From: Blepharisma stoltei
Lineage: Eukaryota; Ciliophora; Heterotrichea; Heterotrichida; Blepharismidae
Direction: 5' to 3'
NCBI GenBank assembly: GCA_914767885.1
Contig: CAJZBQ010000027.1
Location: 496,001-560,000 of the forward strand
DNA length: 64,000 bases
Shown here piece after piece: positions 44,301 to 53,626 of this stretch. The translations under genes and the position numbers were made by a program. Under the pieces are notes generated by a model that saw nothing but the letters and a program-made list of their open reading frames with translations, was not told where the DNA came from and ran no database searches. Each line of letters opens with the position of its first letter. Position 1 is the stretch's first letter.

Positions 44301-44530
44301 TTTTATATAGGCAGCCGAAGTTGTTGAGGGTTATTGATTTTAGCTTGACCACAGCACTTGACGATGCCGATCTTAATAAGTTATTAGCCTTTGTCAATAA
44401 ATTACTTGCAGTTTCTGCATCGCCAGAGCTTAAGGCTTCCATTGCGAGCTTATTGCAGTTTAGTATTACAGCTTCATTCTAACTAGTAACTTACTCCTAA
44501 TGAATCTTCAATTAATACATTGAATGACAT
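41346..44530 (-). CDS. TPR and IQ-motif protein (648 aa)
   Basis: ATG at 44528-44530. A 16-nt intron (44479-44494), IES 43181-43523 and IES 41949-42827 are removed to give exactly 649 codons. The N-terminal ~180 residues have TPR units (LNNFGCLYKRINNPLKALKY; IAYHNVGIEQEFLDKI). A long polar linker follows, then a short coiled coil (EGQLQNLQKKLHDFEAM). The C-terminus has several IQ motifs (IQKHFRGYRDRKR, IQKWYRNKR, IQAYIRGFIQRKR, IQSVYRGHLIRKK) for calmodulin or centrin. A cytoskeletal or basal-body scaffold is inferred. The second IES sits between the first and second IQ-type helices. Confidence 0.82.
41949..42827. mobile_element. 879-bp IES containing a nested MITE
   Basis: Joining TA 41949 to TA 42828 gives RKIQREGILREWLQKRE, a continuous IQ-region helix, and keeps the gene length a multiple of three. 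The outer element (41949-42065 plus 42455-42827) is GC-richer, lacks family 1 ends and contains a full family 1 MITE. Confidence 0.8.
42066..42454. mobile_element. MITE family 1 nested in another IES
   Basis: 389 bp with left end TAACTCCCCCCCCCCTCCGT, the double inverted motif, an AT-rich core and right end CGGAGGGGGGGGGGGAGTA. TA duplicates flank it, so it inserted into an existing IES. Confidence 0.85.
43181..43523. mobile_element. IES, MITE family 1, in TPR/IQ gene
   Basis: 343 bp, TA-bounded, ends TACTTTCCCCCTCCGTGAG and CTTACGGAGGGGGGGGAGTTAG. Excision joins YSVRIT to KKKTNLKPIE. Flanking frames differ by one phase, as expected for a 343-bp insertion. Confidence 0.88.
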
Positions 44531-44572
44531 TTAATTATTTCATAAAAAATTCGAATTAAATTACTATAATTG

Positions 44573-44902
44573 CTACTTATTCTCCTTTGTCTGATTGGAG
44601 TATTGCGGAATCGTGAAAATATTGTGGCCTGATTTTTTGCCTTTATTTAGTTGCATAAGCTTGGCAACCTTTCAGGGCAAGCCATATTCTGAAACTACTT
44701 TTTCAGCGCCCGAGTTCCCTGCTTCTTCGATTGCAAGATATATTAATTTTGATATGCTTTCAACGAACTTTAAGCTGCTTAGATCGTTTATTTCAAGCTC
44801 CGTGTTTATTCTACTAGGACTTCACCCAGCGTGCTTTGCAACAAGCTCTCTACCGCCTAGGACGAGTAAACAGATATTGCTATAGTTTAGTTCAGAAGCC
44901 AT
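44573..44902 (-). CDS. Small protein of unknown function (109 aa)
   Basis: ATG at 44900-44902, TAG at 44573-44575, with TGA as Trp twice. Helical and soluble (LSSLKFVESISKLIYLAIEE), without membrane segments. Not recognised. It lies 42 bp upstream of the TPR/IQ gene and 86 bp downstream of proline dehydrogenase, the tight spacing usual for genes here. Confidence 0.55.
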
Positions 44903-44988
44903 TTAATATTAAATGGGGGACTTTTCTGAAATTTATACATAGCTGGACTGGTTTATTTTTTCAATTAATTATATTTTTTATTTATCGT

Positions 44989-46245
44989 TTATGATAAAGC
45001 TCGTATCTTGAATTCGTCATTAATCATTTTTACCTGCTCATGCAGTTCTCCCACGACTTGGCTTTGCTCAATAGCTCTTCTAGCTAGATAGGGAATCAAT
45101 TTTTCTGATGGCCCAAAGGGTACATATCTTTGTACAGCATAATGCTCTGAAGCTAAAACTGTACTCATCATTGACTTCATGCCAAGCAGCTGTCCAAATG
45201 TCACTCCTCCTTTCAATCTATCGATTTTCTTCTCATAGAGTTTTTCTTTCCCGAATTCTGCACTTAGCCAGTTATGACTTGCTATGCACAATTGGTCACC
45301 AGGTTTATAAAAGCTGAAAATTGTATCTGTGTTGCTATGGTAGGCATAATTTGTGGCTTCTTTGGAGTCATGAATAGGTGAAGGGACTCCTTTTCTCCGG
45401 GCTAAATCGTTTTCTTCTCTTATATAAGCACCACGCACAAGCTTGATTCCTATTGACAGATTTTTTTCTTTTGAGGAATGCAGATATGAGGATAATTTGG
45501 ATTCTGAGTCTTTTAGGTAGCTTTGGATTGTTGTAAGAACGATCGCTGATGACTTATTGTACTCGTTTTGAAGCGTCCATGTAAAGCTGTCGATCGCAGC
45601 TTGAAAATATGTCTGCTCAGCGTCAATCATCATAGAAACACCTTTATCTCTACATACATTAGCAATTCTCCTGAGTCTTCCCATACAATTTTCTATTTCT
45701 TTGATTTCCCTTTCATCAAATTCTGTTTCAAGTCCATCAAAGACGCTTTCGTTAAAAATTCGGATGAATTTGTCGCTCCCTCTTTGCAGTTTTTTAAGCA
45801 TGAAACCATTTAGCCTCTCCAGCAAATCGGTATTAATTAGCGCAGTTACTTTAATTGCTACTGATGGATAAGGATATTCAGTAGCGCATAAAGCAGCTTG
45901 AATTATGGCTTTTTCGTTGTTGTCTAATCCTTCAACAGAGGTTTCTCCTTCTGCACAATAATCAATTATTCCGCCCATTTTTTGGGCTGCGAGCTTTTGG
46001 AGCACTGTTTTAAGCTCCTGGTAAGTTTCTCCTGCACTGAAAACCTTCCCAGCTGTTTGTGAAATGTAATAGCAAGTTGCATGTTTCCCTAATAAAAGAT
46101 TCGATAACCAAAGAAGATGGTTTATGTTTTGAACGAGATAGGGTCGAGCACAGAAATTAGATGCTATAAGAGTGTTGAGTAATTCGAAATTCGATTGGTT
46201 TTTGAATGGCCGAATCGCTGATATTGAACCTTTGAGCTGCAACAT
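44989..46245 (-). CDS. PRODH: Proline dehydrogenase (418 aa)
   Basis: The ATG at 46243-46245 is the first in frame. Proline dehydrogenase signatures are present: MMIDAEQTYFQAAID, GIKLVRGAYIREEN, LCIASHNW and the C-terminal active-site helix RYVPFGPSEKLIPYLARRA. The enzyme oxidises proline to pyrroline-5-carboxylate with FAD, normally at the mitochondrial inner membrane. The N-terminus is not a clear targeting peptide. Single exon; no IES. Confidence 0.92.
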   Translation of the reverse strand: MLQLKGSISAIRPFKNQSNFELLNTLIASNFCARPYLVQNINHLLWLSNLLLGKHATCYYISQTAGKVFSAGETYQELKTVLQKLAAQKMGGIIDYCAEGETSVEGLDNNEKAIIQAALCATEYPYPSVAIKVTALINTDLLERLNGFMLKKLQRGSDKFIRIFNESVFDGLETEFDEREIKEIENCMGRLRRIANVCRDKGVSMMIDAEQTYFQAAIDSFTWTLQNEYNKSSAIVLTTIQSYLKDSESKLSSYLHSSKEKNLSIGIKLVRGAYIREENDLARRKGVPSPIHDSKEATNYAYHSNTDTIFSFYKPGDQLCIASHNWLSAEFGKEKLYEKKIDRLKGGVTFGQLLGMKSMMSTVLASEHYAVQRYVPFGPSEKLIPYLARRAIEQSQVVGELHEQVKMINDEFKIRALS

Positions 46246-47787
46246 AGTTAATATGGTGTGGATTATTTTATATAAGTAAAGCAATGGTATTGAAATGATA
46301 CTAAATAAGGATTATAAAATGAGAATTGCTCATTAAGTTGGAAAGAATTAAATTGTATGATCTTTGGCGAGTCTGATATTCTTGTTTACTTCAATAAAGT
46401 TTATTCAATTAGAAGATTTCAAATTGGCTTGAGTATATATAAAGCAACACTAGCCATTTGACTTTCTAACAACTCTAGCATAAATAAAGAAAGCCAAAAT
46501 TCTAATAATCAGTTTTTATAAATGAATTTAAATTCTTTTATAAGATTTCTTATACTCTTTTGCTGAGTGACTTTAAACCCAGTCTAATTTATTAATCTTT
46601 AAATATTCAACGCTTCATCAATTAGATAGCTTCTTATTTGCCTAATTAAATTATTTTAGATTATATGCATAATGTTTAGCAGTAACCAATTATAATGATG
46701 ATCAAATTTTATATGGAAAATATAAGAAAAATAGTTTTATACTACAAATATAAAAGGAATTGCTTATAAATGAGGTGTTTTGAACTTAATAGTCTAATGA
46801 TTGTACAAAAAAAATTAATCAGCTGCTATAGAATAATTTCAAAGAATTATTAATAACTTTATAAGTTTTTATAACTTAAAAGAAGAGATAGCTTTCATAT
46901 TTGTAAGCAACGATAACATTCCGATAGGAATTCACCATGCTAAATTGACATTTTAAATTTTATTTTAGATTTCTGACCTGAGACAATTAATATTCATTTA
47001 ATGCGGACGATTTGACTACAAGCATTATTGGGCAAATATATATTTGAAAAAATCCCTATTTTCTTGGTTTAGTTCTAAACAAAGCTTTTATTTTCATCTG
47101 ATCCATAAATACCACTTATTTGATCAAAATCTGAATTCTTAAAATTTTCTTTCTTTACTCATAACTCAATGAGCGAGCAAAATATATTTAGCTAGCTGCA
47201 TAGGGGTTAATTTTTTAATTTATAATTTTATAAAGAGAAAATTATATAGAATGTTTTAAAATTCAAAAAAAAAAATTTAATATAAAATTAATATTTTAGA
47301 ATGCAAGCTGTTTTAAATTCAAGAGATTTAACTAGAGATTTATTTTAATAATAATCACTATTCGAAAAAAGGATTTTCAATAGTTTGCTTGCTCACTGAG
47401 CGGGGGGAGTTAGTTATTCCAAATAAATAACCATCAAATATTTGAATCACAAAGAACAAAACTATCAGAAAATTTTTTCACCATCCGATTAACTTAAAAT
47501 ACCAGTATACCTATCATGCGTTATTTTACTAATACAAATATCAAAATTGGTATCATATAAAGTTTCGATTTATAGATACAATAAAAGCTATATATTAAAA
47601 ACTATCTTTATAAATAAACGTACTAATATTAAATTCAATTCAACTCACTAAAGAAATTAAGTTTATATTTCAATAATTGGCTAAAAATACCACCGATAAA
47701 TCTTGCCAGAAATTTTTTCATGCCAGACTAATAAATATCATTAAAATAGTAAAATACCATCCTGAAATACAAAGGATATTAATTAGA
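46246..47787. other. Gene-poor AT-rich region
   Basis: No gene supported. A decayed MITE lies at 47156-47410 (see entry). The rest is AT-rich with frequent stops in all frames. Confidence 0.5.
47156..47410. mobile_element. Decayed MITE family 1
   Basis: The left end TTACTCATAACTCAATGAGCG and right end CTTGCTCACTGAGCGGGGGGAGTTAG keep the family plan with many substitutions. An old intergenic copy. Confidence 0.65.
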
Positions 47788-48108
47788 TTAAGCAATTTTT
47801 AATTCCAGATCATCGGTATCCTGATACTGGCATTTTCTTTTGTGTAAAGATAACTGACTAGCGAACCTAAATTTCATTTCACATTTCGAGCATGAGAAAG
47901 GTTTCTCACCAGAATGCATTCTCATGTGCTCCTGCAGATTTTGTTTGCTTGCCAATCATTTTTGGCAGAGTTGGCATTGATTATGCGTCTTTTTTAAGTG
48001 ATAGACTGTCACATGCCTTCTTAAATTGAATTTAGTAGAATAATTCTTTGCACAGCCAGGTAGCATGCAACAATAAAGAGTCACAATATTCTCAGATACA
48101 CTATCCAT
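47788..48108 (-). CDS. Three-finger C2H2 zinc-finger protein (106 aa)
   Basis: ATG at 48106-48108, TAA at 47788-47790. It is one exon only if TGA is Trp (CQKWLASKQ). Three fingers: [20 protein letters not shown] then TVYH (C-x4-C type), [20 protein letters not shown] then H, and [20 protein letters not shown] then C, whose last ligand is Cys, not His. A canonical HSGEKPF linker joins fingers 2 and 3. DNA or RNA binding is likely. Flanking DNA is gene-poor. Confidence 0.82.
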
Positions 48109-48293
48109 TTTATATCCGATTCAAATTTTGAACGGAAATCATTAAAAAAATGATGATCAGAAAGTTATTAATAATTTCAAATTATTAATAAAACTCCTTT
48201 TTATGAAAAATAGATCATTAAATATCTGTCTATGCGAAGTGCTAAAATATCGACAATTTATATATTTAATTATAGTTAAAAATGCTAAATATA

Positions 48294-48465
48294 GCCGATC
48301 CTTGCTTTAAATCGGGCTTGCCAAATGGCCACCATCGTCAGCTGGGAATTTGGCAAGCCAACGTTTGTTAGGAAAGTCGACTTTGAGAACGAGTTTTTGG
48401 CTTATCAACTCTCGTTTGACTTCGGTGGAAATCAGGCAAGCCCGATCCAAAGTAAAGATCGGGCC
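48294..48465. repeat. GC-rich foldback element, intergenic
   Basis: GATC...AAATCGGGCTTGCC at the left is mirrored by GGCAAGCCCGATCC at the right, with inner partial pairing (TTGGCAAGCC; GAACGAG/CTCGTTT). It resembles the foldback IESs in the copine and RCC1 genes. Not testable by reading frame. Confidence 0.6.
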
Positions 48466-48636
48466 ATCTTTCTTTAATATTCATAAAAGATAATAGCATG
48501 AGATTTAATAGTTGAATTTCTAGCTTTGAAGATGATTAAAATAAAGGTATTTAAAGAATTTATTTAAAAATGAAATTATAATACTCCATAGCATATAAGA
48601 TAGTGAGTCTAATAAACCTTTTATTTAGGCATTTAC

Positions 48637-48974
48637 TAACTCCCCCTCCGTGAGTAAACAAAACCATTAGAAAAATCGCTATTTTTTGCCCAAACCCACC
48701 CTCCGTGAGTAAACAAAAATTTTTTTAATAGAAAAATTTTTTGGGGAAAAAATTTTGATATATAAGTGATAATTAGTATGATGAAATCTCGAGCTAATTC
48801 TATTTAATTTCAAACAAATTGCGTTTTAAAACATAAATTTTACAAATTGAATTAATATTTGCTTTTCAATTTTTATAGAAGTGAGATTTTTTTAAATTTT
48901 GAAAAAAAAATTATAAAAAAATTAACCACCTCCGTGAGCGAACAAATTTTTTTTGTGCACTCATGGAGGGGGAG
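48637..48974. mobile_element. MITE family 1, intergenic
   Basis: 338 bp, ends TAACTCCCCCTCCGTGAGTA and GCACTCATGGAGGGGGAGTAAG with the double motif on the right. It is near full length and not inside a gene. Confidence 0.85.
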
Positions 48975-49144
48975 TAAGGAATATTTAAAACAGAAACTAA
49001 AGCTAAAACGAGCTCAATATAAATATTTTCCTTAATCTTATTCTGCACTAATGAATATAATTTCTAGCGTATTGTATCATTATAGCGCAATTATTTCATA
49101 TTTACCTTTAATAATAAATGCTATAATTATAAAAAACTAATCAG

Positions 49145-50030
49145 TTAAACTAGATTGCACTTGCAATTTACTGCAGACGAATCTGTTCCTGAATTAATAG
49201 CCTTCCCACTTGCTTGCTTTGGAGGACTGATAGAAGATTGAATAGGATTATAAGATGGAGAAGAAAAGTTTCGAGCAGAAGATGAAGCAGGAGGTAAGCA
49301 GGCAGGAATATTCATTTCAGACAGCAGCATCACTTTGTGATTAAACAGCAAGCAAGAAACTATATCCCCTTCCTGCAGACTCCTTAGAAACATAGCCACG
49401 CTTGATTTTAAAGAGTTTCAATTCGCTCCATCCATTGAATTACTAAAATCAAGATTAAGCAAAACGGCAAACCTATTTCTTCTCATTGTCAATACTGGTG
49501 CACTTTGCTCATGTATCATTAATGAAGCATTAGTGCAATCAGTAACACCTATAGCCTGAGTCTGTTTTATAATTCCTATGCCAATACTTATTCTCTCAAA
49601 TATTTCGCTAAGGTCAACATTTGAAGCACGGTGAGCTTTGCAGCTGTCTCCGCCACAAGCGCTCATAACTGCCATTTCAGCCGCTGCATTACCGCTTAGA
49701 TTTATTCCTATGTAATTTGTTTGGCAGCGATCAGTTGGAATAGTTTGGCCGATGATATAAAAAATTACAGCAAGTTCTTCAATAGAAGTTTTAGAGCCAC
49801 TATCTACTCCATCTGTTATCACTATATGAAGGAAATTCCAGATATCTCCTGTTCCTAATTTATTTAATGTTATTAAGGTTGAGAATTAATTCTAAACCTA
49901 ATTTTACAGAATCTCTCAACGCCGTGCCACCTGATGGTCTTAAGCAATCTAATTTTTGATTGAAAGTGCATTTTGTTGCAGGCTCGAACCCCAATTCACT
50001 AAGAAGGGCTTCTGATAAGGTATGATTCAT
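49145..50030 (-). CDS. vWA-like protein with permuted or fused half-domains (about 285 aa)
   Basis: ATG at 50028-50030, TAA at 49145-49147. The N-terminal part looks like the second half of a vWA domain (SGGTALRDSV, then HIVITDGVDSGSK and IGQTIPTDR). The C-terminal part contains a metal-site start of a vWA domain (LNLDFSNSMDG, then VAMFLRSLQEGDIV). The order is the reverse of a normal single domain, so it is either permuted or made of two partial domains. Frames before and after about 49865-49905 differ by one phase; a short TA-bounded IES of 28 bp (alternatives 13 or 43) would repair it. Function unknown. Confidence 0.6.
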
Positions 50031-50206
50031 ATTTTATAATGCAAGGCTACAAAATTCTATATATTAAAAAATTTACTATCCCAAGGAATTAATTCTTATA
50101 TGAGAAAGCTTATTGGCATATTTATTTTCAGAAATTAGTTTTATACAATAAATTATATTATAAATCAACTATTTTATGACTCAAATCATAAAGTGTTGAA
50201 AATTCC

Positions 50207-50923
50207 TTATTTAGAAATCTTCAAAAATGATTCAAGCGCTAAATAAAAATTACGTGTTCTACAAATCGGGCATTTTCTGACGGCTTGCATTTTCAAATTA
50301 ACTGCGCATCTTGAGCACAAGCACAAGTGTTTGCAGGGGAAAACAAGAGTGTCCCTCTTGCTACTCAAGCAAACAGAGCATTTTTCTCCCAAATAATTTC
50401 CATAAATTTCAACTAATTCATATACTTCGTATCCTATTTTTAAATGCTGCCTTAGTAGCTTTACTGAGAAGCGACCATTTTCTTTTACAAATGAAAGATA
50501 AGATGTATGCAGTTGCTGAATTTGTTGATTTGATGAAAATGGAATGATTTGGATTATTAAAGGGGTATATGAGGAAGAATATTTAGTAAGCTCTTCTTCT
50601 CCATATTCTGATAAAGATAATGTGGATACATCTGACGGGAAGCATTGAGACATTCCTTCTTGAATTGTTAAAGCAATTATTGGAATGTCAGGCTGAATAT
50701 TACAGAATTCTGAGTGGTGAGCACAGAGAAAGATTTGAATAGTAGATCTTACCCTGGCACTGTACCTGAAATCTAAGTAATATTTCTCGTCTTCATATTT
50801 CAAGGAGATTGATTCTTTTTCAATATGGGCGAAGCTGGATATAATCGAGCTGCTGCGTTTGAGAGAATTTTTATCTGTGGAAAAAGTTATTGGAATCCTG
50901 AAGTTGGATGTGGAATTTCCCAT
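50207..50923 (-). CDS. RING E3 ligase, MGRN1/RNF157-like (238 aa)
   Basis: ATG at 50921-50923, single exon. The N-terminus MGNSTSNF fits N-myristoylation. A beta-rich middle domain precedes a C3HC4 RING: CSVCLSSKRDTLVFPCKHLC, then LCSRC and CPICR. The order of a central domain followed by a RING near the C-terminus, with lipidation, is that of the MGRN1 group of membrane-linked ubiquitin ligases. Substrate unknown. Confidence 0.83.
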   Translation of the reverse strand: MGNSTSNFRIPITFSTDKNSLKRSSSIISSFAHIEKESISLKYEDEKYYLDFRYSARVRSTIQIFLCAHHSEFCNIQPDIPIIALTIQEGMSQCFPSDVSTLSLSEYGEEELTKYSSSYTPLIIQIIPFSSNQQIQQLHTSYLSFVKENGRFSVKLLRQHLKIGYEVYELVEIYGNYLGEKCSVCLSSKRDTLVFPCKHLCLCSRCAVNLKMQAVRKCPICRTRNFYLALESFLKISK

Positions 50924-51302
50924 TCGATTATTATTATTTAACTAGTCCGTAATATTATCCTGTTAATGATAAGAAGTTAATAAAAACGTCTCACAAATAA
51001 AATCCAAAAAAAATCTACCAGAAGATTGAGTCTCATCTGTGAATTATTCTTTAAAAGGCGTGCTTTTTTTTATTATCCACTAATTCTGATAAAGACAGCA
51101 ACTTCTCCAAAAGTAAATTTAATATATTGAGTTTAAATAATTTTGGAAGGTTTCTTATTTGTCATAAATCCTTTATTATTGGAATGGCTTTTATGAAAGC
51201 GCTTTTTCAGTAATTTAATTAGAAGTAATTTCATTCATATTTCACAATATTTTCAAATTTAAAGCTCATGAAAGATAATAATTAGGTTAACTTTATAACA
51301 TA
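50924..51302. other. AT-rich spacer, no gene seen
   Basis: A 379-bp stretch. No supported frame or repeat. Confidence 0.5.
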
Positions 51303-52360
51303 CTAATAATGCCCAACTCGCTTGGGCGCTGTTTGCGGCCTTAATTGATCTGAGAAACTTCTTATATGCCCTTTTGGTGCCATCTTTAACTTTTTCGCAG
51401 TATTATCTTTTTGGGGTGTTGACTCAGTGTTGGTTTTTTTGGAATCAATTGTATTACTTTTTAACAATTCAGCTTCTCCTGTAGATCTGCGGCTATTTCT
51501 AGACCTATCTTTTGACGGATGAGGCTGATTCTCTTTGCTGGCTGGCAAAGCAGGAGATTTGTTGCTCGCTCTTTCTTTTATTTTTTGCTGCATTTTATTC
51601 AGATCAACTGCTTTTTCTTCAAGTTTTTTTTTTAAATATTCAATATTTACAGGATTCCTTGGCTCTGCTTTTTTATCTGCTACTTTTAGCCGTTCAATTT
51701 CTTGTTTTAATTTTTCAGTTTCATCGAGTTTTTCTTCCAGCTTTGATTTCAGTTTCATACATTCTTCTTTTAGCCTGCTGATAATTTTATCTTTTTTTTC
51801 GAGCTCTTCAGCGTATTTTTGCAACTGTTGTTCAAATTCTTTAACAATTTTTTCATTTACCTCTTTTTTATTTTCTTTTTGTTTAGATGCCACTTTTTTT
51901 AGCTCATTTTGGAGCCTCTCTTCAAATTCTTTAAGTTTAATATCAACTTCCTTATCAGCGTTTTTATCAGAGTTGTTTCCATCATCTCTTTTCCTATTCA
52001 ATTGTGCGTTAAGTTTTTCCAGCTCATCAATTCTATTTTGTGATGATTCAATGTGAAGCTTAAGCTGATGTTCAACTCGAATATGGTTTCGTACTTCGGC
52101 TTCTGACTTTTGTAGCAGGAATTAAATAAGGCGTTTTTGGAAAGGCAGCCTCAAGCACATATTCAATTATATCTGAAAGGTTTTGTACACACCCAGAAAT
52201 GGGCAGCAATGCTGGACAAGCAATTTATGTAATATATAGAACCTTGCTCAAATCCATTTTCAGGATTGGATTTTATCTCAAGGGTAAAGGAGGGTTCAGA
52301 GAGGGAAAGAGAAACCTCATGAATTCTGCAGGTAATGCTTAGAGTAGCGGACAACTTCAT
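51303..52360 (-). CDS. Coiled-coil protein with N-terminal globular head (about 346 aa)
   Basis: ATG at 52358-52360, TAG at 51303-51305. A 16-nt intron lies at 52173-52188 (GTACAAAACCTTTCAG). The first ~95 residues look like a beta-rich head (SITCRIHEVSLSLSEPSF, TLEIKSNPENG). The frame then needs one base less at the A-run 52108-52111 to enter the coiled coil (KSEAEVRNHIRVEHQLKL), which spans about 160 residues; the tail is basic and Ser-rich. The head-plus-coil shape recalls SAS-6/XRCC4-type proteins but I cannot confirm it. The one-base mismatch may be a homopolymer error. Confidence 0.65.
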
Positions 52361-52415
52361 AGCGTGAAATCGAGATTTACACCTCAAGCTTTGAATTTCT
52401 CATTTTTGATAAAAG

Positions 52416-52718
52416 TTAGCAGAAATTCCATTTTAGGATTTTTGCTCGGAAAATTCGTTTAACTCATGTAACAACTGCAGATGTCCATAGTCTGCCCATT
52501 CAACGCTGCAACCTAAAAGGCAAGGAGGAGATGGCACTCAATTGCAGGATGTTCTCCATACCTGGTAGGAGGCTGGCGAGAAGAAGGTGGAGTTCGAGCC
52601 CTCTTCGAAGCAAGGGGTGACTGAAAGGGTCTTTGGTGACTGCGCAACCAATAAGATGGTAGCCAAACCTGATATGTTTAAGTTTAAGACTTTTGTAGTA
52701 GCGTTTCGAATTGTTCAT
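52416..52718 (-). CDS. Small uncertain gene (about 100 aa)
   Basis: ATG at 52716-52718; with TGA as Trp the frame stays open to TAA 52416-52418. The start is basic (KRYYKSLKLKH) and then amphipathic. An alternative downstream frame (VEWADYGHLQLLHELNEFSE) looks more protein-like and ends at a TAA near 52435, so a small excision or frameshift near 52520-52560 is possible. Not recognised. Confidence 0.35.
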
Positions 52719-52779
52719 TTTTTTGAATCAATTCTGCGTTGTCAGATTTGGTATGGTCTTTTTTAAATCGCAATAGTTC

Positions 52780-52985
52780 TAAATCCCTTCTCGGTGAGCC
52801 AACAAAACAATTTGGAAAAATCCCTATTTTTTGACTAAAATCCACTCTTTCTTTGATCCACCATAATTTTGTACAATAATATAAAAAACATTTTCAATTA
52901 GTATAATGAAATCTCTAACAAATATATTGAATTTTAAAATTTTCACTCTAAACATAAATAGATTAATTTTGATTATTTTTTTAAA
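52780..52985. mobile_element. Decayed partial MITE family 1
   Basis: The left end TAAATCCCTTCTCGGTGAGC, then AACAAAACAATTTGGAAAAA and the core motif TAGTATAATGAAATCTCTAA mark a family 1 copy that lacks its right end. Intergenic. Confidence 0.6.
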
Positions 52986-52987
52986 TT

Positions 52988-53191
52988 TTATCGCTGACAA
53001 GTTGTTAAGACAATTTCTTTCAAATTTTCAAAGACCTCCAAAGAATCCAGCTCTTCTAGCGTCCTCATCTCTTCAGACGTCACACTTGCTTCATCGATAT
53101 GGCAATTTGTACTGAAAACATAGCAAAAAAATTCATGAAGAGTCTTATTTAAATCAAAGTTCTCAGTATCCTCTTGGAACATAAAATCCAT
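52988..53191 (-). CDS. Small acidic protein of unknown function (67 aa)
   Basis: ATG at 53189-53191, TAA at 52988-52990. Acidic and helical (EASVTSEEMRTLEELDSLEV). No recognised domain. It might be the continuation of the 53244-53462 frame through an excision I cannot place. Confidence 0.4.
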   Translation of the reverse strand: MDFMFQEDTENFDLNKTLHEFFCYVFSTNCHIDEASVTSEEMRTLEELDSLEVFENLKEIVLTTCQR

Positions 53192-53243
53192 TACTAAGTT
53201 AAAAGAAAAAGTTTAGGCTGACAAAAATGTTATTCCTTAATTA

Positions 53244-53462
53244 TTACCTGAGTGTAAAGTAAGGAGAGTCCATATCAGAGAATGGAGATTCAAAACTTGA
53301 GGCTGTTGGAGGAGTTGCCAAGTATGTGTTTTCTTTTTCGAAATCCCGTGGCTTTGTACAAACCACCGGAGAAAAGTCTGGAGGGAGAGGGGAAAGCGGC
53401 ACTCGAGTCCTCGATTGAGATTTTCTTGATGCTAGAGGTGTACAGTAGCTAGGCGTGTTCAT
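53244..53462 (-). CDS. Small Ser/Pro-rich protein of unknown function (72 aa)
   Basis: ATG at 53460-53462. Rich in Ser, Pro and Thr (SRTRVPLSPLPPDFSPVV), with SP and TP sites that look like phosphorylation sites. The frame ends at TAA directly after a CAGGTAATAA sequence, so splicing or excision into the 52988-53191 frame is possible. Confidence 0.4.
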   Translation of the reverse strand: MNTPSYCTPLASRKSQSRTRVPLSPLPPDFSPVVCTKPRDFEKENTYLATPPTASSFESPFSDMDSPYFTLR

Positions 53463-53626
53463 ATTTATATTTAAATAAGCCGCATTTTTTATATGAAAAT
53501 TAAAGAAGAATTTAATTATTATTGAATAAAGTGCTTTTGCTTGTAGGGATTAATTTATTAAGGTAAAATTTATTTCTATTAGTATCGAAATAAGAGGATA
53601 TTATTAAAATATTTATAATTCTAATG

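Noticed and set aside
44595-44885. Plus-strand open frame between the TPR/IQ gene and proline dehydrogenase
   Set aside because: The minus strand holds a more protein-like 109-residue frame with an ATG and conserved tight gene spacing.
52100-52120. Programmed +1 frameshift of Euplotes type
   Set aside because: There is no stop codon at the shift site and the position is a homopolymer, so an indel or sequence error is more likely.
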